NCBI RefSeq assembly: GCF_000002985.6
Contig: NC_003283.11
Location: forward strand, 12,958,001 to 13,022,000
DNA from: Caenorhabditis elegans
Lineage: Eukaryota > Nematoda > Chromadorea > Rhabditida > Rhabditidae
Length of the DNA: 64,000 bases
Direction: 5' to 3'
Positions 22,076 through 35,625 of the stretch are shown one piece after another; the first letter of the stretch is position 1, and every line of letters begins with the position of its first letter. Both the position numbers and the translations under genes were made by a program. The notes under the pieces are model-generated. The model did not search any database, had not been told where the DNA came from, and saw only the letters and a list, made by a program, of their open reading frames with translations.

Positions 22076-23216
22076 CCGTATTTTGCAGAAATCTTGGTAA
22101 AATTTATGAGTTTTCAGATAACGATAAACCGGTTCAGATAACTCATCGTGGGAAATAATGGTTAAAAAAATCCAAAGTATTATTTACAGTGACACATTAT
22201 AATAAAAAATTATGAATTTTAAAATTGTTAAGCAAAATTCACTCAACTAGCTCACAACACTACAAACACAATTACGAACACGGCATGCAAGTTTTTAAGC
22301 CGAAAATCTAGAGTTCACAATTTTTGAATGCTGTCGCCCATTTTAGACTCACAATGATTGGCAAAAAAAGGACAATGAGCTTTGTAACCTGCCCTTTTCT
22401 CAATTTAATTTTTATTCTCTCATCTTCTTTTTTTGCAGAGAGAGAGAGAGCATCAGTATATCTAATTCATTTTCACTTTTTTTCCACTGCTCCCATTCAT
22501 TTTGCAAATTGCTTTTTCATTTTTTGTTGAAATTTCTTCCTGTTTGAAACACTTACCCAAATGCGGTCGACGGACTTGTTCCATTATTGTTCCGTCGTCG
22601 AATTGACATTGACGGGGGGACGATCCAAAAATACTAAATCAAGAAGAAATGAAAAAGAGCAGAAATTGAAACGAAGAATATTTCGATCAAGAATGAAAAA
22701 TTGAAGTTGTGAGACATGAAAATCAACGAAAAAACTAGGAAAAGGTGTCCTGGCAACAATTCGGAAAGAGGCCTCCGGCGACGGCAATAAATGAGAAAGC
22801 AACAAACAAGGCTTTTCAAAAAAAGTTTCTTTCTTGTGTCACCCCATTTTCTGACAAAATAACTGGGAGATTTTTTTTTAAAGGAAATGCAAAATGCAAA
22901 ATATTTGTTCAAAGTTGAATCTGTCATTCGGCATTTTGCAAAATGTGTTCAAGCTATAATTTTTGTAAAATGGAAAAATTGAACGTCTGAGTTTCGATAA
23001 TTGTTTTAGTGGTCAGATGCTGTTTCACAGGATATCAATTTCAGTGTCTCAGAACACTTTTGCTATTAAAAGTTGATATATTTTGAGGAAAATTCCCGGA
23101 AACGGGGGAAATGTTTTACCAGGCAAGTTTTAGGTTTATTGAAAAAGCAAGTTAGAATTTTAACCTACAGAGAACAATTTTTTAGTAACATCTTCACTTC
23201 TAATTTTATAATCTTT

Positions 23217-23666
23217 TACCGTATATCTTCTATTAGTTTGGCCTCCCTATTAGACTGGCACTCCCTATTAGTATTGCCCTTCAAAGACCTTCCGAAAATT
23301 AGTATTGCATTCCCTATTAGTGTTGCACTCCCTAATAGTCTTGCACCTACTTTTTTTTGGTGCAAACCCTCCTTACTAATTTTAAGATTTTAATAACATT
23401 TTTTGAATATTTTGCAACAATTTATAAGAAAATTTTTATGAGATTGAAGTTATTGTACCTTTTTGTTGCAATTTCAATCAAATTTTCTATATTTCCAAAT
23501 TAAAGTTGGAGTTTTTTCAAGTAAATACTAGTAAGCCCCAACACAGAAAAATGTTCTGAAAAATAGTATTTCACTCCCTATTAGTCTTGCACTCCCTAAT
23601 AGTATTGCAAGCGGGAAGACCTTCGAAAAATAGTATTGCAGCCATATTAATAGAAGAAATACGGTA
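23217..23666. mobile_element. 450-bp inverted-repeat element with internal tandem repeats
   Basis: Terminal inverted repeats TACCGTATATCTTCTATTAG (23217-23236) and, as reverse complement of the right end, TACCGTATTTCTTCTATTAA (about 23647-23666). Inside are at least six copies of a motif of the form (a/t)ctCCCTA(T/A)TAGt.TTGCa, in two groups separated by AT-rich sequence. There is no ORF. This looks like a non-autonomous DNA transposon derivative. Confidence 0.8.
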
Positions 23667-26600
23667 AATTTTTAAACTTTGGAAACGAACGAGAAAACGT
23701 CGAAACTTTTAGCTTGAGGTTATCATTTTCAGTCGAGGTTTTGAAGAATACTAATTTTTTGTTAAATTTATTTCTATAGACAAAAATAATAAAAAAATAT
23801 TGCTTAATTTCCCAAAACGAAAGTTCAATTTAATGCAAAATCAAAAACAAGCTTGAACATAGCGATACATTTTAATAATCAGCTAATAAAATTTTTATTT
23901 TGGAAGTGACTGCGAATAACAAAAGTGCAAGAGAGTGTTGAATATGTATATATCATATTAATTTGTCAACTAGTCTCAAAAAATATCTTATTATCAAAAT
24001 TATGACGTTTTTATGACAGCAAAGTACGTGGGAAACTTTAAAACTAGAAAGCAAGCACCTAAAAATATATGTGAATTAAAATGAACAGTGATCTTAAAGC
24101 GGAAAAAGAGAAAACCGAGAACTGAGATATATCTAATGAATCGAGTAAAATGTATAATTTGGGTGGGTTTCAGTTGACAAATTCTTAGATGAGAAGGATG
24201 TATCAGTGCTTTCACCAAAAAAAGAATGAAAGAAGAGGAGGAGCAAGCGGTGGAGATATGTGTGCGAATGTGAATGTGAATAAATTTGATTAATTGGCAC
24301 GAGAAAGTCAGCTATTCGGTCGCCATCGTCGCAAGCACTTCAGATCAAAACGGACACGGAGAAGAGCTGGAAGTGACAAGCACTTTTGGAAATGTACTTT
24401 TCTGTTTCTTTACTTTTATTTTCTTCATTGAGAGTTTCGAAAAGCTGGAGACATAGAAAACAGTAAATTGATTGATATACAGGTATGCAATTGTTTTACA
24501 GGATTCGTCTTTATTTATAGTTGATTGTTAGTTGGCAAATGATTAGTTCAAGAAAGTTAACAATTTTTGTTTCTGAAATTATTTTATAGCATCAGCTTAA
24601 AGTTCAACTTATCACTCAACAATTTCATAGACCTACTGGAATCTGAAAAACGTTTTTTAATTACCAAAGTGGTATACACTAAAACTGTAATTTTTTGAAA
24701 TTTTCAAAAATAATTTCGACAAAAAGATTTGTAAACTAAACTTCAAAAATGATCGTCAAATTTATTTTCATTTTTTTCGGGATGTTTTGAGTGGCATTTA
24801 GAAAATGACGCTGAAGCAAAATATTTGACAAATTTCGAAAATAATCCATGTTTTTTTTTCCAGAGAAACTAAACTGCATAAAAGCTTTACTATGAAAAAT
24901 ATAGGCAGTTATATAATTTAGACTTCTCAATATGATTTAAAGTGAGAAACTACATTCTGAAATTTGGAATTTTTGGAAATATAGAAATGAACAGGTATTA
25001 TTTAAAAAACTAAGCTTTTTCAAAAAAATTTGTGTTACTTTTTCGTGAAATTTAGTTTGCAACACAAGTTAGTTTAATTTTGCAAAAAAAAAAGAAAAAA
25101 GAAAGCAAATTTTTTGTTTGAAGTGAGATGAGGAAAAGAAGCATGTAGAAATTAATTTCAAATATTGCTCTTGTCCGCCTTTGGCCTCTAATTTTCAACG
25201 CCAGACTATATTTTCAGTATTTTTTTTCCTTGAGCCGTTCTTTTTTCAGAGGTTCCCCATACTGACCCGAATACTAATCTTGTTTTTTTTCATTCTTTTT
25301 TCCAGCACTTTTCAGCTGTTTGGATATGATGAAAATTTGATGGTGATGAAGCAAAAACAGAAGAAACAGGAAAACGAGTTTTCTAAAAATCTCGTAGGGA
25401 AATAATTTGATAAAAGAAAGTTATACAACTGACAAAGGGAAAAACAAAAGAGAAATATATATATAAATGAGGTTATAGAGTTATCTCACGAGGTTCAATT
25501 AGCATACTGATTGCTTTTGGCAACATACAAATGCGTGAGAAGTATGAACAAAAACAAGTAAGAGAATAGGAAAACATCAAGAAATATAAACAAAAGAACG
25601 GGTCAATCAACTTGATGATTACTTGTGTGCAGTAGAGGTGAAATCCGATATTTTCAGACAACGGTGCGAGAACGTTTTTCAGTGAAAACTACAAAAATTT
25701 GTCAGAAATATTTTGGAAAGTTGTTGCGTGCAAAATCACAATGTGCAACAGGAATTCATTACTCAAGTATGTTTTATTGCACCTTTATGAGAATTTGAAA
25801 ATAGAAAATTGATAAATTGTGTTGGTTTCAAATCCGAGAAGAATTACGTTTTCTGGCGATTGCCAAAATATAAATTATCCTAGGCACAATTTTCAATTTT
25901 CTGAATGAAAGATAACTTTAGCGGTTTATGTCATTTTGCACTTAAAAATTGAACATTTTTCCACGAAATACACTGTAATAAAATTCGCTGAAATTCTCTT
26001 GCACCTAATTTTTTGAATTCATGTAACTCAGCCAAAATTGTGAGTTCAGATTTAAATCTACGTTGGTTTTGTTCAATTTCAAAATTAATTAATGACGGCT
26101 AGCAGAACTTTCAAAAATTGAACAATGCAAGAATTTATATAGCCGAAGTTATATTCCAAAATTTTGGTTAACATAAATCAAAAATATGATATTAACAAAT
26201 TTTATACACTTTTACAGCAATGTAATAAAATCTGATACGATTTTTTATACGTGTATGTCATGCAAGTTTAATCAAAATAGAGAAGTGTCTATGTAGAAAA
26301 CAGGGAAAGCATGTCTAAACTCGAAAATATTGTTTCAGAAGTTGTAGTAGTACTTGAAAGTTTCTTGTTTAAAACGGCTCAGCTGCTAAGAAATCCAGAG
26401 AATGCTGTTTTGTTTTGGCTATTTAGAGAAGAATGCAAAAAGATGAAAATAATACAGTTTTTGAACTTACGTATTCTCTTTGTGGGATGTCATAAGATTT
26501 GAAGAAAAAAGAAAATAGAAAAAAGAACGAGAATAGAAATCTTTTGTGAACAAAAAAGCAACATTAAATTGTATTTAATTAAATAGTTTCGATAGGAATC

Positions 26601-29600
26601 CTCCACCCCCAGAGGACCATAGGACATCCAGAAACGAGTTAAACTTTTGGCCAACAACGACGGAGAATTAAACGACTTCGGAGGACCGGAGCCCGCCACG
26701 AGCGGTCAGACAATTCACAAAATATCTTTTTTCTTCTTCAAAATTGAGAGAACGAAAGAGAGAAGGAAGAAGTGAAGCGGAAGACTACGAAACAATCAGT
26801 GAAAGATTTTGGTTGGAAAAGAGCTTCACAAGGGCTTACTCATCACTTATGCAGCTACCATTTCCTTGGGAAAACAGCGAGGTTTCAAACTCAGAATTTT
26901 AAATTTGATGACCTTGAGAAAAGGACACACTTACCGGTTTTAAATCTGCAGTTGCTAAATGTACAGAGGACTTGCAAACCAAAAATTGTGAACTCTAATT
27001 TCTGTTTGTTTTTTTCGTTTTCGAAATTTTTTAATACTTCGAACTTTTTGAAGATTGCTTACCTGCGAGTTTTTATCATGCTTTTCAAGTTTGCCGCTTG
27101 AAGTGATATGACAAAGAAAAACGTTGCAGGCTGGGTTACGCGCGATTTAAATTTCAGCTGTCATTCTTAAACTTTACATATTCTGGCAAGGTATTTATAT
27201 ATTAAAAGACCAATTCGCCTAATTCTACTTGAGAGTATTCACTGTGGAGCTACAAAAAAATTCCAAAAGTAAATAAAGTTGTCGAAAAACGGTTTTTAAA
27301 AATTTGCAAAGAGATTCATTTGAATCTGTTTATGTTGTTCAGAAATATCCGAATCTTTAAAACAACTTTTCTCAAATTAAAAAACAAATGATTGTTTTTT
27401 CCCTTGCAAAATTGCAACAATGAACGCCATTACGTGACTTTTTGCGAAGAAACATGACTTTTTGCTAATTCACATAAAAATTTCAATGAATATTTTCTAG
27501 TTTAAAAAATAATCGTATCTTGCAAGGTTTTATCAGGCTATATTATAACAATTATGATTTCTCTTTCAAATCTTGATATTAAAGTTCTTGTCAGCAATCA
27601 TCACAACATATTATAGTTACAATAATCAATTGATCATGCATTAAAAAACTCACCTCCTTATTTTTTTCCAATTTTAACAATAGTTTTGGAAAAGGAGACC
27701 AGCAAATTGGTTCGGTTGGCGCCGAAAAAACAAAGGCAGAGTTAGCGTTGGAACGTGTCAATTGTGTGTGCAGAGAGTATGAATATCGGAACCAAATAAT
27801 AACAAATTCAATTGCTTGGCACCACAACCATGACGTGTAGAATAGGTTTTAGTTGTTGAGACGAGAAGAAGCACCGAACGAACGATTTTGCATATTTGAC
27901 CTTGTTACCTCTCCTTATGGGAAAAGGAAATTCAATGAGTGGGACAACAAGTAGGGAATAAAAGAGCTCCCGATTTCATGAATAAAACCGAACAGAATGT
28001 GACAAATTGTAGGTCTCACGGAGTCGAACGGAAAACAGGAAAGAGCGCGAATATAGGCGTGCAAAGATTTCAGAGATGCATTACGTTTTCCGCCGTTTCA
28101 TTAAACGAATGGGAGTCAAAAACTGAAAGATTGGTATCATCTCATCGATGAAATTGACAGAAAATATTCCACACGAGTAAGCTTCCCAAAACTAGAAATA
28201 GTTACTATATTTTACATTCTGATAATAGATTTTCCAATTAAAATTTTAATAATTTATTCTTTATTGATTACATTACTCAAAAACATAATTATCCCCGACC
28301 ACGAGAGCTTTTTAAAACTTTGACCAAGCCGGACTGCTTATCAACTGCCGACCGGCAATTCTACAAAATCAGCTAGTGATGCTCTCTCTTTAATTAAAAT
28401 TAGTAGTTTTAAAAGAAAGAAAAAATGTTTTCACCATCTGAAAATAACGTTTGTTTGATTTGGAACAACTGAAAAAGAACTCAAAAAACTAAGTAAGTAG
28501 GTTTTTTCCTGCAATTTTCAGCTTTTACACAATTTTGAGCACTTCTTCAGTTGTTTCAAATGAAACAAACTATATTTTCAGATAACGAAACAATTGTTTA
28601 TACCTATGTTGTACTTTTTTGATTTTTTTACCAATAGGAATGCGTAAAGCATTTTTTTAAAGAAAAAGTCAGTCTAAAATCACAAAAAATTGAAAACTTC
28701 AATGAGGAATGATCTTTCGAATTTTATGAATTTTATGTTCGTTGATGTTTTCTTCTCAAAACTGATTTCTTAACTGTCTTATGTTCAAATCGAACACATC
28801 CAGACGTGTTCCTTATTCAACTAATCGTCATTATCCAGTTTCAGCAATGAAGTGTAATAGAGGGTGAAAAAGGCAACATCTTCGACCCGGTTATCATCAT
28901 CAGCAACCCTCTTGTTTCTTTATCACCTCTATTTCTTCATTTGCCAGTGTAATGCACTTTTTCATCGATGGGCCACCGCCGACGGATCACGGCATCCGTG
29001 GCATGCATTCCTATCTCTTCAAGGATTCCCTTCCTCTTTCCACCCGCCAATAATCAACAACTTAATTTCTATTCAGACCGTACCTGTTGTTCACCTCATC
29101 CCGATTGATCTTGTCGCCAATTATCATTTTGTTTAGTTGTGTGTTGGGGAGATGGCTATACCTGAGAATTTGAATATTATGAGGGCAATGATAACGAAGA
29201 AAGGAACACATATGGAAAAAGATATAAAATACATTGAATATGGGAGGAGGAATAATTATAATAGACGAAGATTGCATCGAGGTCTTGAAATTTTGATTTT
29301 AGTTATTCAAATTTCAAAATAACAGCCATCATTTTGTCGGTTTTTCTAAGAAATGGTCTACATAGTTAAAGGTCTATTGTTTAAATAAACATTGATACTC
29401 ATTTTTAATTTAATATACAAAAGTTGGAGTTTCAAAATTACAAGATTAAACAGTGGACATGGACGAAAATTGCAATCCGTGCTCATTACACTTGAAAAGC
29501 TTTTTTGAAACTTATATTAGTAAAAAGCTAGGTCCCGTACACCATTTGTAGGTGCAAATTATCTCAACTCAAATCAATCACAGGGAAAATCTTTTCGTAC

Positions 29601-30560
29601 AGACATGAATTTTGTTCATTAAATTTGAGCCTACACCCTTTTTCTGATTGTAGCTCCCAAATGACGTGTGTGAACAAATTAAACCCTAGAACTCTGTACC
29701 ATATTAGTTACAAAAAAATACTCGTTAGAATTGTCAATATGATTTTAGGCTTCTATTTGCTTCAAAAGGTCAAAATTCTATCACGTGCTTCTCAAGTCTG
29801 ACCCAGAATATCTTAAAACTCTTGCTGATATCGTATCGTTTCCGCCTAGGTAAATCCACTCTCGATTTTTTATTCAAAGGATCACATCACAATGAAAAAC
29901 CCTCGCACATTCTCAATATCCAATCATTAGACGGAAAAATGTGGAAAAATGCCGAAAAAATCCAGTTAGCCATGTAAATCGCGAAGGTTGATGATGCATC
30001 AAACAAGCGGACAACATTGCAAAAACTCGATTTTTTTCTCGCTTTTCCCTCAACCCATTTTATCGTTATCGACACCAGTCTCCTCATTGCGAGTGCCTCC
30101 GCCCTCCGGATGACTATTTCGGCCCCTTTCCCCCATCTTTTTGTCGACTATCCACAAATGTACAAATACATGAGATTAGATGCGTACCTTTCATCAAATT
30201 TATCCGTGATTATAACTTTTGTCGTTTTCTTTTTACTTTTTCTTATCACTTGTCCGTTCATGGAATTGGATATGAACGTACACATTTGTATTACGCAACA
30301 ATATATTCTACATGTACCCGTTCCATAAGTGGTGATTATTTAGAGAAATTGTCTAGAATCTAGAACTATTAGTCACGCCTTACTGACCAGATTTAAGATA
30401 CTAATGAATAAATGTGAAAGTGGTTTGATTTATTGGCATGTTTATGCCATTCACACGTCATTTCGATTTTCCCTATAAATTTGTATTCTTTTTACTATTT
30501 TCTCACATACTTATTTTTTGCTTATTTATATTTTCTGATTCCTACCCAATTTCAGAAGAC

Positions 30561-33500
30561 ATGAACCGGTGCATCTTGCTCGCTCTCTTACCCCTTATTT
30601 CAGCGATTCCAGTTGCTGTTAATATAGATGATCAAGACGTAAGTTTTTTGTTTTAGTGGTTGAAAAATAAATAGAGAATTAATTATAGGCAGTGAATTTG
30701 GGAGCTTACGATCGAGCACGATTTGATCTCGTAGAAAGTTTCCACCCTCTTCAGCCAGCTTCTGCAGTTACAAGTAAGTGAAATGTTTGCCTGGTGGAAT
30801 CAATAGATATAAATTGTTTTACAATTATTTTTGAAAATAGATTATTGAAAGCATGGCACTAATGAAAAATTTAGTCTGCCGGCTGTGATAATTAATCACT
30901 TTACCGTATGCTGACACTGTAGGCAAACATTTTTACTTTCAATTTTTAGGAGAATGTCTCTAGAATACCTAGCGAGCTTTATGTAGGCACAAAATTTGTT
31001 TCTGTTTTTCAGGATAGGTTTATCACAAAATTTAAGGTATTCATTCATGTTGTTTAGTAACATTCGTTAGCGGCTAATTTTATTTTAGAAAAACTAGGAG
31101 AATGTAAAAAAACACAAAAACACCGGAAAATAAAAGATTAGGAAACTAACTTACTTACAAGGGGAATATGATATGAAATTGGCGCGGAGGGAAAGCTACT
31201 AGTTCTCAAATCATTTGAAAGTAACTCGACACCTACCTGAAGCTAAGGGACACGCTGGCTAATTGTGAACAAATATTGTTCAAAAAATTCAGTCTCATAC
31301 AATTGTTTGTCAGCTTTTACTTGTTAAAAATATTGGCATGGGATTTAGTTTTCGGAGAAAGAAACACAAATAACCCATTTTGTTGAATCGTTTATTTAAG
31401 ATGCCGAACACTTTTTGAAATCTTCGAGACTGTAATTATTTGATAATATGTAAACGGTCAAAATGTTTGATTTGGTTAAAAATGAACATTTTGGTGTTTA
31501 TCTTAATTTTTATAAAGGCATATTATTTGCGACATATCTAGTTTTCTAATATTTCCAAGTTCCTGAAAAATGAACTGTTCTGAACGAAAAAATATTCTTA
31601 AAGGTAGATATATTGTTAAAAACAACTGCTATGATGCTAAAACGACCATTATAGCAAAACTTCCATATATCATATGAAAACTTTCCAAAAAATTTTTTTA
31701 AACATTTTTATTGACAGTCAAAAAGTGGTAATTAGTGAGTTTTCGCTACTTTTTGATAAAGTTTAAGCATTATCAAAATTTTGAATCCCTTCATTGCTTG
31801 GATATTAATATTTCAAACATAAGTAGACTGTATGTAGAATTCGAAGGAAAATTTTTGATTGACGAAATTCAAAAAACAAATGGCAAAAATTGAGATCTTC
31901 CCAATTTTTTAAAGTTTTTTGAATTTTTTATTATTATGATAGTTGATTATGGTGGTGCCACACTTCTCCATCTTTAAAATTTCAGTGCTGAACAATTCTT
32001 TAAAATTCACAGATTTCTCTAGAGTCTTTAGAGCAGAAAATAATTTGAGAAAGCACTGACGTATTATTGTCAAATGTTTGTCAATATTTTTACAGCCATA
32101 GAAAAATGTTTTAAAATCTTTAATAATGAAAAAATAAATAGTAAATTGATTTTATAAAATAGTGTGAAATTTTCAGACGATCAAATTGCTGAAGTGCGTG
32201 CCAAAGCAGCTGGTGTGAGGCAAAACGAAGCTTCAATTTCAATTGACTTGCCAACACAAATGCTTTCCGGGAGTTCGGGAAGAATTCCAGAAAGTAAGCC
32301 ACTAATTGACATTTCTCTAACACGTGTGACCATATCGGAGAATAGAAAACAACAAAAATCAAGAATTATCACATAGCTGTGTGAGCTGCTCGGACATGGC
32401 TCCGTGAGAATAAGCGCGAAAGTCGTAGAAATAGACACGTTTTAACAAAATTACTCTATCGGTTAAAGAAAGCTTTGGAGCAGGGCGTCTAAACAAAGAA
32501 AGAAGGAATGGAGAAGAAGTAGGCGGCTTTGGAAAAATAATAGAGAAAAGGACGAATATTTTAAAATATTATGAGACAAACTAGGGGCGCAGGGGCAACA
32601 TTCTGAATTTTTGATTGAAATTTGACGACTACTCGGAATTATCTATTAAATGATCTTCTATTAGTTATTTAAAGGATTAGTTGTTATTTTTGACATTAAA
32701 AAAAATAATCCAATTTTTAGTTTAAGAACTTGGAGAAGACTACAAGTCAAAAAAAATCGGGAAAGAATCTGCAGGGTGTGTCCTCACAGAAGATTGTTGT
32801 TAATTAGTAATCTTGAACTTTAAAATTTAAGGATTCAACCGAATCAATTTTGAAATTTTGAGACTTTTTGAAGATGGATTTTTTTGTAAGTTTGTATTAT
32901 AAATCAGCAAAATCAGATTGGAAATATGTTGAAGTTTTTTTGCAACTATTTTAAAAAAATTTGAGTGGAAACTAACTGAAAAATAAGAAAAATAATTAAA
33001 GCTTATACTAATAAAAATAAAAAAAAAAAACCAAAACCTTATTTTCTGTTTAAAGTTTATCAAAATTAGGCGAATTTTATTGAATTTAGCCGAGAATTAC
33101 AGACAAATTTAAAAATGAAATAATATTTTGAAACCTACTTTGGGTATTTTGAAGTTTTTATCCCAAAAAAAGAGACTTAATTTAACTTTAAGAAAAAATC
33201 ACGATTTGAAATGGAATCAACGAACAGCTCTTTGGCTTCTCTATATTGAAAATTGTAGTTAACAATTTTCCGAAAACGGGATTCGTATTTATCAGAATCA
33301 TATTTCTTATGATTTAGTATAATTTCTTGGAATTTACTATCAAGAAGAATACAAACACTTTATAAAATATTTATGACAGAACTGAAAGACGCATATAATA
33401 TGAGATATAAAAAGAGCTAAACATGAAAGATGTATCCACTAGTAGCATCGTGTCTAATTCGATTCGATTTGCAAGTTTCAATATTTTGTTGTTGATTCCC

Positions 33501-34044
33501 TTGAGAGATTTGAGAGAGTCTATCACATTAGAACATTAATCTGTTCTTATCTCTTTTTCTCTTAAAATAATCACTTTTCAGGATTGGCGTTCGGAGAATG
33601 GACTGAGTGGACTTCATGGTCAATGTGCCAAAATGGAGAGAGATCAAGAGTTCGTACATGTGTTTCCAGAAAACCAGCTCTTCGTGTTGTATGCCACGGA
33701 GATGCTATTGAGGTGAGATTTTCCTTTTATATAAAATTATTCAGTGATAAGTTCATTGAAATTAGGTGGTTAACCAAAAAAGTTTTCCGCGGATCATATT
33801 TCTCCGAGTTTATACAATCTGAAGAGCAATTTTTGATGAGAAGCTTCATTTTTTTGTTGGTTTTTTGTAATAAATTTTTTTTGCAATAATTTAAAATCTG
33901 AATTATTTTCAACACGGAAGAAATTGATTTCAATTAATGTTTTTACAGATTGAGAAATGCTACGTTGACGCCGGAGAAGGTCATATTCCAGTTGCCGCCG
34001 ACCCATGGTCCATCGAACGTGAGATTAGCGGAGATTTTGCCTAA
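30561..34044 (+). CDS. Small secreted thrombospondin type-1 repeat protein
   Basis: Five predicted exons (30561-30638, 30689-30773, 32177-32293, 33582-33712, 33949-34044) give 168 residues. A signal peptide (MNRCILLALLPLISAIPVAV) is followed by about 90 residues without a recognised domain, then one TSP1 domain from about residue 95: GEWTEWTSWSMC with the three spaced Trp, CQNGERSRVRTC, and later Cys in RVVCHG and EKCYVD. One TSP1 repeat with no membrane segment implies a secreted or matrix protein. The start follows a TTTCAG acceptor by 5 nt. Introns of 1.4 kb (30774-32176) and 1.3 kb (32294-33581) are long for this genome and rich in A/T runs. Specific function unknown. Confidence 0.8.
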
Positions 34045-35625
34045 ATCCGAACAATTTCCGAAGAGAGGAGCACAGAGACCTCTTATTTAATAATTCATTC
34101 ATTTTCTCACAGTCAGTTCTCGAATTGTATGCACTAATTGTTATTTTCGTTTTCCAATTCAATCTAATAATAATTTATTTATTTATTGTTTTTTTTTTTG
34201 ACACTGCAAGAGAGGTCTCAAATGGGACCTACAGGAAAAATTGAATCGGTATTAATTTTTCAAATGCTCATTAATGGGAATAACACAATAATGACAATTA
34301 TGAGAATTTTATTATTAATTTGAATTCACAAATTGTTATTGAAAATTTATAAGTTTTGTTGAAATATACTCACTATCAAAATAGTAAAAACAGAGAAAAT
34401 TAAGGCATTTGTCATGTTTGAACCCCTAAAATGCTTAGGTACAATATTAGAACATGCTTCAACTATTTTTAAAAATTCAAAAATGTTCGAGCAGTTTTAA
34501 TATTAAAAACAATGCAACATTAAGCAAATTTTTAGAATAATTTCTCCCCACTACTCCACGTTAAATTTAAAGTGAAATTTCAAAATTTGACTCAAATAAA
34601 TGAAACTCCTACATTTAATTTTAGAAAGATCATAATTGTTTGAACGAAGTTCAAATTTTTCAAAACATTTATTTTCAAATTTCAGAAAATAATAATTTGA
34701 GATCGTGTTCCTGGTTTCACTGGGATTTCCTTCTTCTTCGCGTTTCAAAAACTCTTACTGTTCCGGTACATTGGCCTGTAGAGGTTCAACTGCTGATAAT
34801 TGAATGACAAAGTATCTAACTAGAAATAGAGCAATAATTGGGACGAGTCGTGAAGCTGATTGTGCTTCACATAACAATCGAAATAATATAGTCATTTCTC
34901 AGACGAGGTGATTGAAATTTAAATAAAAAATAGGTAAATAAGGGAGAATGTTGGCAAGAAGTAAGAATTAGATTGGCATCGTGAAGTTCACTGTGTAATC
35001 TCGTTTCCTCTTACTAAATGACCTCTCACCCTCTCTCCAACCTTTTCTCGACGTCCTTTGTCTGCCACGAAAAACGTCGATTTTTTGTATGTGTGTATTA
35101 CCTTTCTACACCCGGAAACCTGTTTTGTACAATGCATAAAAGTGGTAGGTATATATATGAGGAAATTGGATTTTCTGTTGTTTATGATCTAAATCATATC
35201 TAATTCAAAAGAGTCAATCAGCATTCTCAAGATGGTTTTCTTGTTGTAAAATAGAATTATTAATTGTAATTGAGTAGTTATATAATTGTAAAAGATTTAA
35301 TCTAATAAATTTTAACTGAAACTATTAAGTACTCAGTTCCACTTTCTAACATGGAATTGCTTGTATGCTAGTTTTTTGTAGCATATCATCGCCTTTTGGC
35401 ATTTTTTTCAATAGTTGAGCTGATTTTTTTAAACCAAAACATTTGAAAACACTCCCAGTTCCAAATAACTGTGTATCTTATTTCATCTATATATACTATA
35501 CAGTAGGTACACAAACCGCAAGGTGGTCACACCTATATGGCGATGAGCACTTTTCCTCTCGGCTCACAAAAGAGCCTGTCCCCTCGCAGAGTGCTCACTT
35601 TACGCTAGAAGCCACCGGTCAAAAT
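34045..35625. other. Intergenic region between TSP1 and DSL genes
   Basis: 3' flank of the TSP1 gene (AATAATAATTTATT around 34165) and promoter of the DSL gene. A short GC-richer stretch sits at about 35530-35620 just before the DSL start. No additional gene is supported. Confidence 0.5.

Larger units (their letters stand above)
18345..30550. other. 12-kb gene-free interval between shw-3 and the TSP1 gene
   Basis: No exon chain with recognisable homology was found on either strand. The interval is AT-rich with A/T runs. It contains GC-richer islands (about 18590-19060, 24310-24380, 26590-26705, 28870-29110, 30040-30180), GA-rich tracts (20380-20450, 21195-21256), an (AG)n run at about 22437-22452 and the element at 23217-23666. 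The genes on both sides point away, so it holds both promoters and could hold non-coding RNAs or 5' exons of shw-3. Confidence 0.5.

Noticed and set aside
23020-23035. CTGTTTCA motif of the kind found upstream of piRNA (21U) genes
   Set aside because: Single occurrence on what I take to be chromosome V, without evidence of a cluster; chance match likely.
28864-29136. 90-codon open frame with hydrophobic start in the desert
   Set aside because: It begins with GTG rather than ATG, has no splice context and no recognisable homology.
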